DNA of 64,000 bases from Bryoerythrophyllum caledonicum (lineage: Eukaryota; Streptophyta; Bryopsida; Pottiales; Pottiaceae). Of the stretch, positions 11,565 through 23,842 are shown piece by piece. Location: assembly GCA_963971425.1 (NCBI GenBank), contig OZ020519.1, forward strand, positions 15,392,028-15,456,027. Reading direction: 5' to 3'. The notes beneath the pieces are model-generated. The model did not search any database and was not told where the DNA came from. It was given only the letters and a program-made list of their open reading frames with translations. How positions within the stretch are numbered: the first letter of the stretch is position 1; every line of letters begins with the position of its first letter. The position numbers were made by a program, and so were the translations under genes.

Positions 11565-11640
11565 TAACCCTAAACCCTGGACCTAAACCTAAATTCAAGT
11601 TCTAAACCCTAGACCTAAACCTGAACCTGAGCTTTACAAA
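11565..11640. repeat. degenerate telomere-like repeats
   Basis: Several CCCTAAACC-like words occur in a row, interspersed with CCTAAACC and CCTGAACC variants. This resembles a decayed interstitial stretch of the plant telomere repeat. It is too degenerate for more. Confidence 0.4.
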
Positions 11641-11778
11641 AAGCTCTGGTCTGTGAGAGGATCAGAGTGTCTGTTAACCTAAAACCTTCTGCACCCACAG
11701 CATACTAAATGCAGAAACAAGTCAAGCTGATGGCAATTTTCCTACCAATTGCCTCTAAAATTCACAATAACGAAATGC

Positions 11779-12450
11779 AAACATGCTGTGAGCATACAGT
11801 GAAAGAAATTTCATATCATAAAATGGAATAACCCCTCCAATGACAGCAATTCTGTCAGTCCTCCTACCTCAACATGCAACTATCTGCAAACAATAAACTT
11901 CACACAGATACAACAGTTTTAACCTAAAAAATGTATGTCATCCTCACAAGTATGTGTTAATGTCTAACCCTTAGTAACCTCATGATAATTCCTCGGAGAA
12001 CTAAAGCTGGAGTTTAGGGCTCACGGTTACAAATACGCTACTGAATAAGAATTACTCCATCTACCTGCAAACAACAAATATCGCACATATACAGCAGCTT
12101 CACCAACACAACACATATGCAAACTAACACATCAATGAGAGCAGGTACATGGACCTACACAAACATCCTGTGCGCATCCAGTGAATGAGATTTATTATGA
12201 TGAAATGGAATAACACCTCCAAGGATTGCAATTATCTTTATCCTATTACCTAAACACACAATAATCTGCAAACAGTAAACTTCACACAGATACAACAGCT
12301 TTAACCTAAAAACTATGTCATCGGTGATCACGCCTAACCCTCAGTAACCTCATCATAATGCCTCAGGGAACAATGGATCAAAGTTCCAAAGCTGGAGTTT
12401 AGGGTTTACGGTTACAAACATGCTCGTGAATGGGAATTATTCCATTAACC
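11779..12450 (+). repeat. ~375-bp diverged direct duplication
   Basis: Copies run from about 11779 to 12080 and about 12155 to 12450. Shared phrases include 'ctgcaaacaataaacttcacacagatacaaca' type sequence, split by substitutions, and 'aagctggagtttagggttta'. A further related fragment lies at 30.36-30.46 kb. The duplication sits downstream of the small gene at 12.7 kb on its strand. Confidence 0.6.
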
Positions 12451-12707
12451 TGCAACTATCTGCAAACAACAAACCTCGCAGCTTAACCTTACAAATGTGA
12501 TCTCCGAAATAAACCTCCAATGCATGCAACTCGCAACTGCAAGGCTAAAACCTCCGTAACCGCAGAAGAAACGAAGCTAAAGTGAAAGGGTCTAGGGTTT
12601 AAGGCTTGCCGGTTTCGTCGACTTCTGCCTGTCTACACACGCAACACCTCGGCGACTGAGAAACAGCAGCGGCTGGGGGTCGGGGAGCCGTAAACTGGTA
12701 GGGATGT

Positions 12708-12872
12708 TCACTTGTGATCGAGCTGCTTGAGGCGCTCGTCGACGGAGAGCGTGGCGCTGGCCTGCTTCGACGCTTTGCGGTCAGCGGAGGCCATGAGGAT
12801 GCCGGCGAGCGTGCCCACGGCGCACACCATCAGCAGGCGCATGGAGCGCTTGTCCGCTGCCGCAGAAGACAT
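12708..12872 (-). CDS. small single-pass membrane protein, 54 residues, unknown
   Basis: A GC-rich ORF in AT-rich surroundings. The chosen start (12872) begins MSSAAADKRS; an upstream in-frame ATG at 12926 would add 18 residues. A hydrophobic segment of about 17 residues (LLMVCAVGTLAGILMA, residues 13-28) is followed by a basic and then a charged tail ending ERLKQLDHK. The layout suggests a small organelle or endomembrane protein with one membrane span. I do not recognise the family. Composition and a clean start in a GC-rich island argue that it is real. The Harbinger-like remnant begins a few hundred bases upstream on the other strand. Confidence 0.5.
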   Translation of the reverse strand: MSSAAADKRSMRLLMVCAVGTLAGILMASADRKASKQASATLSVDERLKQLDHK

Positions 12873-13134
12873 GGCGCAACGAAGGTGTTTCCAGCGACGG
12901 GAGATGCCCTCACTAGGTCTGAGCACATGGTCCCTGATGGGAGCCCTATCCGTGCTATTGATGGGCTTTAATCATTCTTCATGTGATTTTGGTGAGTTTT
13001 TTTTATTCAGTATTTTTTCAAAGTACATGTCGTTGAGATGATATGAAGCTTAAATGTTGGATCGTTTGGCATTGTTTCCGGTTTTTTTTTTAATGAATTG
13101 TAGTATTTTAGGGTTTTGAATCAATTTTTGGGTC

Positions 13135-14466
13135 ATGTCTTTGAATGTAGGTATATCCTATGCAACAATGGACTTTACATTGAATGTAGGTGTGGTAGTG
13201 GTCGTGTGGATGCTCATGTCTATGACATTGGGCAATTGTATGGGCTTTATGTCTAGAGCCTCAAACATTCTGGAGTCCACGAATGGCTACCCGATTGTTC
13301 CTATTCTGTGGTTGATGGGCACAAGGAAGAATCATCTTAGTAGAATGTTTTGGGTGGAGCCCATGCAAGAGACACATTGGAGTATCGTAGAACCCATCGT
13401 GTAGAGAGCATCTGAGGCGATGTATGGGAAAAAATACCTAAAGTTCTATAGGATGAGCCTGGAAGCATTTGACCATTTGGTTGATATTTTGACACCTTAT
13501 TTGAGATAAGAGTTCTTAGTTTTTGTTAGGCCCCAACTTGAGATTAGAAAAATCGTTGCAGTTGTACTTTACAGACTTGCACATGGATATTCCCCTGACA
13601 ACATTGTTGATCGTTTCAAAGTGGAAGGATCTACTGTTTGCAAGTATGTAGGTATAATTTGTGACATCCTTTCTGACAAGGACAAGTTGTTTACTAGGTG
13701 CACTAGCATACCTACTGGTGATCGTTTACAGAACATCATTGCTCACTTCCAGGGCATTACTGGATTACCAAATGTGTGTGGTTTGATTGATGGAACACAC
13801 ATTCCTCTCGCCTAGAGGCCAAGTAGGAGAGTGACACTTGCACAAAGTGACTTCTTCAACAGGAAGAAATTCCACTCTATTGTGTTGCAAGCTGTTTACA
13901 ATGCAAACAAGATTTTCTGGAACGTTTGTACAGGTCAACCCGGGGGTGTTCATGATGGGGGCCAGTTCAAAGTGTCGAGCTTATACAAGGATTTGAGGAG
14001 TTGTGTCATTTTACAGACACCTGTTGTGAATGTTGGAGGAATTAGCTGCACATTGTACTTGATTGGTGATTCAGCCTACCCCATCCAGACATTTTTGCAG
14101 AAGAGTTGGAAGTTGCCACAAGATGAAGACAAAACTAGGTTTGATCATTCCATGAATTTCGGGAGGGTAGTAATAGAGAATGTCTTTGGATCTTTCAAGA
14201 ATAAGTGGCGTCTCTTAAAGCACTTCAACTCTAGAGTTGATAAAACAGCTAGAATCACAATTACTTGTTGTTGGTTACACAACTACTGTGAAGAGTGGGA
14301 TATGCCTGAGCCAGGTGGTTTTGGAGTTAGTTCTAGAGATCCAGAGCACGGATTTGGAAACGTTAGACTTCATGTACCCCGCGAGGGTAACCGATCCAAA
14401 GTAAAGGGTGTAGCTCTGAGGGAGAAGTTGTTTGAACAATGGATCATCCAGATTCCTGAAAATTAG
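13135..14466 (+). pseudogene. PIF/Harbinger-type transposase (HARBI1/ALP1-like DDE nuclease), broken
   Basis: One continuous frame carries three stops: TAG at 13402, TAA at 13507 and TAG at 13813. It holds the full order of the Harbinger nuclease (DDE_Tnp_4-like). An N-terminal helical part contains KFYRMSLEAFDHLV. The first catalytic Asp lies in GLIDGTHIP (about 13785), the second in LIGDSAYP (14068-14070), and the catalytic Glu in VVIENVFGSFKNKWRLL (GAG 14176-14178). The C-terminal LHNYCEE is typical. Active enzymes cut and paste the parent transposon and usually need a Myb/SANT-like partner protein. Such a protein, also broken, lies at 27.6-28.5 kb on the other strand. Domesticated ALP1-like genes are an alternative, but the stops argue for a dead transposon gene. 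Confidence 0.85.
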
Positions 14467-15005
14467 ATTTACTCTTTGTTTGGAGTCTTTATACATAAAA
14501 GATACTATTATTTGTTCTTTTGTGATCTCTGTTTTGTTAACAATCTACTATAATTGTCTCCAATTACTACTTGTTGATGTATAGTGATAGTTTGTTTGTG
14601 ACTATTTTAGCAATTGTTTGAAATATAATATTTTATCCTCCTGAAGTATTGTTTAAAAAAAATCCTTTTCCACATAAATAGATCAATCATACATACAAGG
14701 TTATAGCAAAAAACATGAAACGTCGTATGGAGCCACGTACACTACTGCCATTTCACAGATGGCCTTTTTTGCCATTGCCCATGTGAGAATTGTCTACAGG
14801 TACTAAATTGTAACATCAATCTCACTGAGTTGATCCAGTGATCAGGATGTGTGATAGACAGTTGGGATCGGTCTCTTGAAAAGCTGAGAATAGAAATTAT
14901 GTGAGATACCATTGATGCTTAATACCATGGTATCTATTCTTGACTTGAGTGGATTTTTGTTTACCTTAAGCTTATTTTTATTTTTTGGCTGGTTTTTATT
15001 GACGC
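14467..15005. other. gene-free stretch
   Basis: AT-rich spacer between the transposase and the exocyst-like exons. No feature seen. Confidence 0.5.
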
Positions 15006-15011
15006 TTCCAG

Positions 15012-16629
15012 GGATTCAGTGGCAGTGTTTGATGAAGTACCCGCATATGCTTGAGAGGTAGTCCTCTGGGCAGAAGAGGTGACTGAAATGTGTGCTTCTG
15101 TAATAAAACATAACGTGTTGGTGTCATCTACTGCAGCTAGGGGTTTGCGAGCAGCTGTTGAGTGTGTCCAAATTGCTCTCGGGCAATGTGCGTTGCTTGA
15201 AGAACGAGGTTTGAACCTATGCCCTATACTCTCGAAGCTCATTGGACCCTCTGTGGAAGAGACGTTGATGGTGAATTTAACAAGCATCATTGAAAACGTG
15301 GGCTCACGAGCTGGAGTTGACAAGTGGACCTTGGATCTCTCTCCTGAACGGGCCCTTCCTGGAGCTGTATTGAATCTGAGACTTATCGCGGTCCGCTACA
15401 CTAAAGATGATATTTAGTGTAACCACACTAATGTTTTTGGTAATGCAATAACTTTTTACTTTTGAAGAAGATTTTTACCAAGGGCACAACTATCAATACT
15501 ATCTAAATAGAGTGATTATTGTTAACGTAGTTGGTAAAAATATTCATCAAGAGTAAAAACTTATAGCACTTTTAAACAAATTAGTGTGGTTAACACTAAA
15601 TATCATCTTTAGTGTAGTGGCCACCGGTTTCTCTTATTATTGCATGTGGTTTTCTACAGTCTCTTTTTTCGGTCGTGGTCTCATTGCATCCATCTCTGTA
15701 TCATTTTGTCGTGATCTATTTGATGGACGTATCTTAATGACTTTGATGACTACATCCCATCATTACATTTTGTGTTTCATTAATGATTTAGATTAAACAA
15801 CATCCTCTCTGAATTCGTGGTGTATGTTTGGCAATCTTCCTCATGAATCAGGATTTTCTCGAAGATCTACTAGCTCTTATAAGCTTACAGTTGGGTGGAG
15901 CAACATTGGAGGGCGTGGGTGAAACTTTTGAGCAATACATGTACATGCTTATCACAGCGCTCCCTGATCAAGAGATCGAGGAAGAGGGCAAAAGAAAGGT
16001 CACTCTTGGTCCTACCTTCTGCAGAAATGCGTGGAAGTTTTCTTTGTGAGAATATTGTTCTCATATTTTACCACCTGGACTCGACTTGTGCAGGTTCAAA
16101 TGGCAGCCAATGAGGACCAGCAGCTGTCGCTATTGGGTAATGCTACAGCTCTTGCTGATGAGCTTGTGTCAGTCGCAGCTTCGAAACTTTTATTCGGTAG
16201 CCCGCTAGTGGTAGCTGGAGAATCAAGGGCTCCACGTCCCTCAACATTGGCAGCTCGCTCACCCGAGCTTAAAGAACTACGGCGGCAGCTGCACATGCAT
16301 GTAGAAACACTAAAGATCCATCTCTGCAACGGGATTATCATAAACTTGTGCTATGATGGTGATGGAAGCAAGCTGATTGTAGGAACTTATATCCAGATCG
16401 ATTCGGAGATGCCCAGATGGCGAGATAATCCCCTGCCTACAGCACTTTTTGAGGTGTTTTTTAAATCGTTCTTCCTCAGACATCATGTAGATGCATCATT
16501 ACTGCAGCTTCTGACATGTACTTGGATGTGTGGCACTCTGTATTCCAGAAGTTGGTATCCATTCAGCAGGTGGTTGGGCGTGTCCTAGCAGGAAAAGAAA
16601 GGGTTACCCAGCTATTCCTCATTCGTCTG
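15012..16629 (+). pseudogene. EXO84-like exocyst subunit, 3' half only, broken
   Basis: Four exon-like blocks read as the C-terminal half of plant EXO84: about 15012-15360 (GLRAAVECVQIALGQCALLE), about 15825-15998 (LQLGGATLEGVGETF), 16094-16453 (NATALADELV) and 16549-16629 (VLAGKERVTQLFLIRL). The last three junctions keep GT..AG sites and phase 0 (KRK/VQMA and LFE/KLVS). EXO84 is part of the octameric exocyst that tethers secretory vesicles at the plasma membrane. An in-frame TGA at 15052 interrupts the first block, a 226-bp MITE separates blocks 1 and 2, the N-terminal half is absent, and homology stops abruptly at about 16630 where a histidine kinase piece begins on the other strand. I read it as a captured or translocated genomic fragment. 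Confidence 0.8.
15394..15619. mobile_element. CACTA-like MITE with ~40-bp inverted termini
   Basis: The left end starts CGCTACACTAAAGATGA. The reverse complement of the right end starts CACTACACTAAAGATGA, and the arms stay complementary for about 40 bp (through TAACCACACTAAT). The CACTA start suggests that superfamily. The 3-bp flanks (GTC and GCC) do not match perfectly. The element lies inside the EXO84-like sequence. A related interior occurs at 45.38-45.55 kb. Confidence 0.75.
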
Positions 16630-16897
16630 GGGAAATGCCGCTCAGAAACAGGCTTGTGTCGAGGACCATCAGCTGCTGCATCTGCCCTGGATACTTTCGC
16701 TCGTCGCTGTCCTTCCATGTCCTCCAAAACTCATGCCGGTGCGACCAAGGCTTATCTTCTGCATTTGTCCAATCCGTGAGGTTCTGGAAGAAGGCTCTTC
16801 TTCCTGTTGAAGTTTGGTCGCCGTTCAGGATGCGCATGTAGAGTATGATATGCTCCCATGACTCCACATGGTACCCGTTGAGGCCGACTTTGGTGAT
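16619..16897 (-). pseudogene. CKI1-like histidine kinase, piece downstream of the ATPase domain (continues across the retrotransposon)
   Basis: An open minus-strand frame starts at the retrotransposon border with ITKVGLNGYHVESWEHI and stops at 16619-16621. Using one copy of the GTGAT target duplication, it continues in frame from the kinase piece right of the element (26632 upward, ending ...TRQVACKW). Both sides thus belonged to one reading frame before insertion. The part after the ATPase domain shows no intact receiver domain. The stop lies inside sequence that aligns with the EXO84 fragment, so this end is also truncated by the fragment junction. Confidence 0.65.
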
Positions 16898-17659
16898 TGT
16901 AGAATGTGTAATTAGTTTTTGTGTTCACATGCGGATTAGAATTGGTTAGTTTCGGAAATTAGCAAGTTAGTTTCGTAGTTCAGTAGTAAGATTGGGAAGT
17001 TAGGTGAAAAGTTGGTTAAGAAGTGAAAAATCATGTGACGTTTGGAATCCGGAAGTTAGGTTCAGTTTTTGGATAAAGACTTTGTGGAAGATGGATTCGA
17101 GGCCAGACTTTGATAGTCGTAAGCCGAGGCAAGCTTGGTGCTACCTCTTTGTTTTTCTTTGAACTTGTCTATTTTCTTTTGTAGGATTGTAATTAGATGA
17201 AGTATGAATGGAATTGGAGTTAAGAAAATGTGATTGTGTGAGTGGAGCTGAAGTTTATGAGTATTGTATGAGAATTGTGAAGATAGAACAGTTAGAGAAT
17301 GGAATTGCGAAAGTGAAGAGATTATAATCTCTGTGAAAGAATTGGTTATTGAAAGTGATTACGGGAAGATAATCACATATTATTGAACACATTGTATGGT
17401 GATTACAGTGAAGAAGATAGAAATTGACATGATTATGAGATCATGAAGGAAAGAGAATTGGAGAATATTTAGGTTTAGAGAGATGCAAGAGAGTAATGGA
17501 ATGATAGTAATTGTTAGAGAAGTTAGGAAGCAAGTGTGTAATCAATCGTGACAATAACATAGTGGCAATCATATAAGTTGTCTTTTCCCGCGAACGAATC
17601 CACCTATATTGATTTGGTGCTTTGGGTTTATTTTCAATCCGACCAAAACGATAATTACA
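16898..17659 (+). repeat. 5' LTR (762 bp)
   Basis: Starts TGTAGAATG and ends AATTACA. It differs from the 3' LTR at two positions, both C/T, both in the last ~75 bp. It should contain the element's promoter, but I do not see an unambiguous TATA box. Confidence 0.97.
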
Positions 17660-17662
17660 TTT

Positions 17663-17683
17663 TGGCGCCGCTGCCGGGGATGG
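17663..17683 (+). other. primer binding site (tRNA-Asp type)
   Basis: TGGCGCCGCTGCCGGGGA begins three bases after the 5' LTR. This is the word found in many plant Tat/Athila elements and attributed to tRNA-Asp. Confidence 0.85.
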
Positions 17684-17908
17684 ATATTATTATGAAATAT
17701 TAAGAATTGTTTAAAGAAAATAAATTTTAAAAATAAAAAAAAATAAAAAATATATATATATCATAAGAACCGGTCTTCAGTTATAATTTTATGGAGTATA
17801 AAGTGGCGTGTTATAGATTATGTATGGAAGAAATGAAGGATTATGAGTAGTGATAATGAAGATAATTTATAAAGAAGGAATCGACAGATCAAAGAAAGAT
17901 ACGATAGA

Positions 17909-19129
17909 TTGTGCTCAAGGGAGGCGTTACAAAAATTACGAGAAAGAACTCAACGAGAAAAGCTTAGGAGAGTGACATCATTTTCGTGTTCAAGAAGTGG
18001 ACGTAGTAAGAGTCCAGAAGGATTGGAAACAAGTGATAGTTCTTCAGACGAAAGTTCAAATAAAACCAGAAGTAAAGGAAGAAGAAGTATTCGAATAGAT
18101 ATTGGAAGAAAACCAATAATACAACCAATGGCTGAGGCAGCACCTGAAGTCCCGATTGCGGTAGCAATGGGAGCAGTAGGAGATCGCACTACAAGTGTTT
18201 CTCCTTTACCAAAATTTAGTGGATGGCCACGTTCAGATCCAGATCATCATTTGTCACAATTTTTGACAGCGTGTGTAGCCAATAATGGAAGAACTGCAGA
18301 TGTATGGCTCAGGTGGTTCCGAGCCACGTTAAAAGATACGGCATTTGAATGGTATAATCGTCAAACAGTAGGACAATTTTCTAATTGGGAAGCTTTGAAA
18401 AATGCTTTTTTAACACATTTTAGGCCAATTGGTTTTGAAAATCGGCTCAGAGAAAGTTTGATGACAAGCAGAATGTTTTTAGGCGAACCAGTTCAGTCTT
18501 ATTATGGGAGAGTTGCAGATATACTTCGCAAATGGCCGAATAATCAAATGCCTGAATCATTTATATTGTCAATAATAATGAATGGTTTAAATCCACAGGA
18601 ATTAAAAATGTTTGTAAAAGAAGCTCAACCAGCCACCGTAGGAGCATCTTTAGAACGTGCAAAGATATGGGAAGAATGCCATTATGATCAATTGTTGCCT
18701 ATAGGCCCCACGATGATTTCCAATTTGGTGAATCCACAAGCACAAAGAGGAAATACGTTAATAGGAAGTTATCCATGGAATGTGAATGCGGCTCAAGGAG
18801 CTACCAATTTACAAGGAGTGATCAATGCGACACCGTTGCAATTAGTACCACCCACAGCAGTAGTACCGTATGCTTCAGCATTGACTTATCCCCAACAAGA
18901 ATTACCAACTTCAAATGTTGTGCCAAATTCGAATGAGACGTTGTTATTGAATCTTACCAAGAAAATGGAGGAATTGGCGGTTAGTATGGCCAAAGAGAAA
19001 GAAAAACGGCAGAAGCCTACTATTACAAGACCCAGTGTATGGTGTAATAATTGTAAGGGGCAGGGTCATTTCGATACGGAATGTCCGTCACCACGACAAA
19101 CAGGAGTACAATGCAAGTGTTGCGGTTAA
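17909..19129 (+). CDS. retrotransposon gag
   Basis: 406 residues. A basic, Ser-rich N-terminus is followed by a Retrotrans_gag region at about residues 95-235 (WLRWFRATLKDTAFEWYN; NAFLTHFRP; MNGLNPQEL). A CCHC zinc knuckle, CNNCKGQGHFDTEC, lies near the end. Gag forms the particle that packages element RNA. The frame ends at TAA 19127-19129 in the middle of a second knuckle-like stretch. The continuing pol frame is shifted by -1 and overlaps the end of gag. Confidence 0.9.
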   Translation: MCSREALQKLRERTQREKLRRVTSFSCSRSGRSKSPEGLETSDSSSDESSNKTRSKGRRSIRIDIGRKPIIQPMAEAAPEVPIAVAMGAVGDRTTSVSPLPKFSGWPRSDPDHHLSQFLTACVANNGRTADVWLRWFRATLKDTAFEWYNRQTVGQFSNWEALKNAFLTHFRPIGFENRLRESLMTSRMFLGEPVQSYYGRVADILRKWPNNQMPESFILSIIMNGLNPQELKMFVKEAQPATVGASLERAKIWEECHYDQLLPIGPTMISNLVNPQAQRGNTLIGSYPWNVNAAQGATNLQGVINATPLQLVPPTAVVPYASALTYPQQELPTSNVVPNSNETLLLNLTKKMEELAVSMAKEKEKRQKPTITRPSVWCNNCKGQGHFDTECPSPRQTGVQCKCCG

Positions 19130-22100
19130 AACATCCTACCGCTAAATGCTGGTATTTAAATGGTCAACCGCAATTTGGCGCTCAGACAATGATTCAACCG
19201 ACTCAATGGGATGTTAATCAAGTGCAAACTGGAAATATGGGGAATTGGGACGGCAATCGTCCCAATAGACAAAATAAAGGTGGTGGAAATTTTCAAAATC
19301 CGAATTTTAATCCGAATTATGGGCCCAATATGCCAAATTGTGGCAACAACCAACAAGGAAATTTCCAAGTTATGCCAAATCAACAGCCCAATACAACATT
19401 TATTGCGACTGGACAACCAGGATCCTTTACTGAAGCTACATGGAATCAGCCTAGTCGTTATATACCCGTTGAGACGCCCAATATGCCAGGTGGTTCACGA
19501 AGAAAGATAGTTCGTTGTTTTCGATGTCGGCAATTAGGACATTATGCCAGTGATTGCCCAAATCCAAAATTTGTAGAAGATTATGCTCCAGTTTGCGGAA
19601 ATTGTAAGGAGTCTGGTCATCAATATTTCCAATGTAATGCTCCATTTAATCCCAATAACAGGGATCAGCAGGTGCCAACTACAGTTCAAATTGTGGAAGA
19701 GAATCCCAAGACTAACCAAGAATCACCAGTGCATAGAGTAGAAGTAGTTCGAGCTCTTCTTATAAGGAATCAGCAGAAAAATATCGAATCAAATCCAACA
19801 TTGGAAAAACCAATAGATGAAGAGCAACCAATACCAATTCACAATGGTGAACCAATTCTAGTTACGGGGGTAAACATTCATACCAATCCAACCACTATAT
19901 TGGGTCGATCACAAATTCCCAAAGAACCAATACTATCCCAGTTGACAAACCAATCTCATGCTTTGGAAGAACCAATGTTACGGGTTTCGCCGAAACCAGT
20001 TAAAGAACCTGTTCCAAAAATTGGAAAGACCAATTTACCATTAAAGGAAACCAAAATTGGAAAGAAGAAACGGGCATTGGGTATTACAACCAATCTGGAA
20101 CCGTATGATATTTTAAAGGATTTAAGTACAATTCAACCTACAATTTCCATGAAACAATTGTTTGCGATTGCACCGGATTGCCGTTCTACATTAAACTCGT
20201 CATTAATTCGACGCAGATTCTGTAATAAGGAAATTAGAGAAGTCAGTTTGAATCCCGATCCAGGAGCTCCAACTATTGATGTTTCTATTGACCGTGTGCT
20301 AGTACCAGGTGTACAAGTTGATGGTGGATCTAGTGTAAATTTGATGAACGCTGATACAATGGACGAATTGGGATTGGACCAATTGTTACCTACAACAGTA
20401 ATATTACGAATGGCAGATTCCAGTCGAGTTAAACCTATGGGTACACTAAGGGGAATTGATACAATTATTGTAGGCATTACTTACAAGATTGATTACATTG
20501 TGTTCAGAGTGCAAAGTTCAATATTATCTCATCCAATTTTGTTGGGAAGACCATGGTTATATCAAGCAAAAGCTCGTAATGATTGGGATAGAGGCACATT
20601 GACAATTGGGGCCGGAAAAAACAAAATTGTGATTCAGATGTATCCAGTTCAATATCATGAGGAAACGCAGGTTGCTAATTTTGAATTCACGTCCGACTGT
20701 GAAGATGAATCTTTAGAAGATGAATTGGAAGATTTCAATTGCATCCATATTGATAAACCGGTAATCATCGAATGTAATACCGAGAAATATCAATGTGCCG
20801 GACTGGGTGAATATTTAGTTGACCCAGCTATTAATAATGATTCTGATCATATGATTGTACATTGGATGAATCCGCATGACATTCATCAAGTAAGTGCTAT
20901 GGAATCTGAATTGGAAAGTTCTAATTTGTATGATTTTATGAAAGAATCTGATTCTGAGCATAAGGTTATTCAAGAAGTTTTTAAAACTCCAAAGTGTCAA
21001 TCCATGAACTTCGGTAATGAAACTGATCCCAAAAACATTCGAATTTATGATGGTATAACGAGTGAAGAAAGAGCAATTTGGCATTCCTATTTTATGAAGC
21101 ATAAATCAGCTTTTGCCTGGTCATATGCAGATTTAAAGGATATTCCAGCTGAAGTCTGTGAACATCGAATCATATCGGAAGATAATGCTGTACCAGTTCG
21201 CCAAAGGCAACACCAACTTAATCCGAAATATTCGTTAATGGTTAAAGAAGAATTAGATAAGTTATTGGATGTGGGATTTATATACCCCGTTCCCTATAGC
21301 GAATGGGTTTCACCAATTGTTATGGTCCCAAAGAAGAATGGGAAAATTCGTATTTGTCAAGACTTTTGGAAATTGAATGCGGCGACTAAGAAGGATTATT
21401 TTCCGTTACCATTTACAGACAGTATATTAGATGCTATAGCTGGACATGAATGTTATTCGTTTTTAGATGGATTCTCTGGTTATAATTAGGTGAAAATTGC
21501 TAAAGAAGATCAATTGAAGACTACTTTTACGACGGATTGGGGAACATTTGCGTACAAAGAAATGCCATTTGGACTTTGTAATGCACCTGCCACATTTCAA
21601 CGGGTGATGACACAAGTTTTTCAAGAATACTTGAGAATTTCTATGGAGATATTTTTAGATGACTTTTGTACGTTTAATTCACGAGCGAGACATTTGGAAT
21701 GTTTGGGAAAGTGTTTAGAGCAATGTGCAAAATATGGAATTTCTCTAAATACGGACAAATGTCAATTCGGGGTACCCTCTGGTAAATTATTGGGTCATAT
21801 AGTTTCAACTGCTGGTATTGCTACAGATCCTGATAAAGTTAAGCTTATATTAAATTTATCGCAACCGGATACAGTAACGGGAGTACGTGGTTTTGTTGGA
21901 CATGTCAGCTATTATCGACGATTTATTCATTCGTAAGCAGTTATCTGCCAGCCATTAACCAATCTCTTAAAGAAACCTCCAAACGATGGAACCAATCCAA
22001 TTTGGACTAAAAAATGTACAGTGGCTTTTGAAACGTTAAAACAAAAATTGGCAAGTGCACCAATTCTGGTGGCACCATGCTGGAAAACCCCATTTCATGT

Positions 22101-23784
22101 TTATGTGGATACGTCCAATGTAGCTATTGGTTCTATTTTGAGCCAGAAAGATGATAAGGGATTTGATCATCCAATTTACTATGCTAGTCGTCAACTGGTT
22201 GGTGCACAACGCAATTACACTACGACTGAACGGGAAGCATTGAGAATGATTTATTCTGTACAAAAGTTTCGACATTATTTGCTTGGCTATAAATTTGTAT
22301 TTCATGTGGACCATGATGTTCTCAAATATATGATTAATAAACCTCAGTTGAGCGGTCGTATTGCAAGATGGGTGTTGTTATTACAAGAATTTGATTTCAC
22401 TATCAATGTGCGCCCTAGGAAGGCTCATGCCAATGCTGATCATTTATCCCGTTTAACCAATGTATTGGGAAATGAACCCATTGATGATGCATTACCTGAT
22501 GCACAATTATTTGCAGTGGATGTAATTTCCAAGGAATATAGTGAGTTGATCCAGTATTTAACTTTCCAAACGTTTCTTTCACATTTTACGGAGAAACTTA
22601 AACGCCGTCTTATTTTAAAGAGTGCACCATACACAATGATTGGAGAAGCTTTATATAAGTAAGGTAAGGATGAAATTTTACGACGTTGTATTTTTCAGCA
22701 TGAAGTTGGTACTATATTGGAAGGCTGTCACTTGGATAGCTGTGGTGGGCATTTTGCTAGAGACAGTACTGCACGAAAGGCTTTGCAGGCTAGATATTGG
22801 TGGCCAACATTATTCGCGGATGCGCACCAATTCGTACGGCGTTGTGATCCATGTCAGAGAATTAGGCGGCCAACAGGTACTTCAGCAATGCCATTAATTC
22901 CAATTCTTGCCCAGGCACCGTTTGAAAAATGGGATATTGATTTTGTGGGCCCAATTGCACCTGCTTCTCGTATTGGACAAAAACGTTATATATTGGTAGC
23001 CACTGATTATGTTACAAAATGGGCTGAAGCTTCTGCCACAAAGACTGATTATGCCAGTACAGTTGCGACATTTTTATATGAGAATATTATTACTCGTTTT
23101 GGATGTCCAAAGGAATTGGTTAGTGATCGTGGGACTCATTTTATTAATAGTACAATTGAAGCATTAACAACAAAATATGAGATTAAACATCGGAAAACTA
23201 CTCCGTATCATCCAAGAGCAAATGGACAGACAGAGAAAACCAATGGTATTTTATGTAAGATTTTAACGAAGACAATTTCAGGAGCGAGTACCGATTGGGA
23301 CACCAAATTATTTGCTGCTCTATGGGCGTACCGTACTGCATATAAAATTACTACCAATGCTACACCTTTTCAATTAGTTTATGGGCAAGAAGCAATTTTA
23401 CCAATCGAATTGGAAGTGCCCAGTTTACGAATTGCTATTGTTAATCAATTAGGGGATTCCAAATCCTTGGAACACCGGTTAGCGAAATTGGAACAATTGG
23501 ATGAAATTCGTGCGAATGCTTTATTTACAATGGAAACTACTCAAAAGAGAAGAAAGAATTATTATGATAGTAAATTACGGCCAAAGTCTTTTATGCCCAA
23601 TGATTTAGTATTACTGTATGATAGTCGATTTAAAAATTTTCCAGGAAAATTTCAAGTTCGTTGGCATGGCCCATATCGTGTTATTGAAGGATTTTCCAAT
23701 GGTTCAGTTCAATTGGAAGATTTTATGGGAACTAAATTTACTACTCGTATTAATGGAAATCGGTTACGGCTTTATAATACGTAG
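19081..23784 (+). pseudogene. retrotransposon pol (protease, reverse transcriptase, RNase H, integrase) with three in-frame stops
   Basis: A single frame of 4.7 kb with stops at 21487 (TAG), 21934 (TAA) and 22660 (TAA). It opens with two more zinc knuckles (CFRCRQLGHYASDC, CGNCKESGHQYFQC). The aspartic protease motif is VDGGSSVNLM (about 20320). Reverse transcriptase runs from about 21150, with the catalytic box IFLDDF (about 21650, Phe in place of the usual Tyr of YxDD). RNase H starts at about 22090 (YVDTSNVAIGS). Integrase has an HHCC zinc part (about 22700-22860), then DFVGP, SDRGTHF and NGQTEK for the catalytic D,D,E region, and a GPY-like C-terminus. There is no chromodomain. The first TAG replaces the Gln that normally follows FSGYN. 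No frameshift is seen inside pol. Confidence 0.93.
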
Positions 23785-23842
23785 TCAGAATTGGAATTCA
23801 GAAAATAATACAAATTAAAAAAAAAACCCGGGACGGGTTTTG

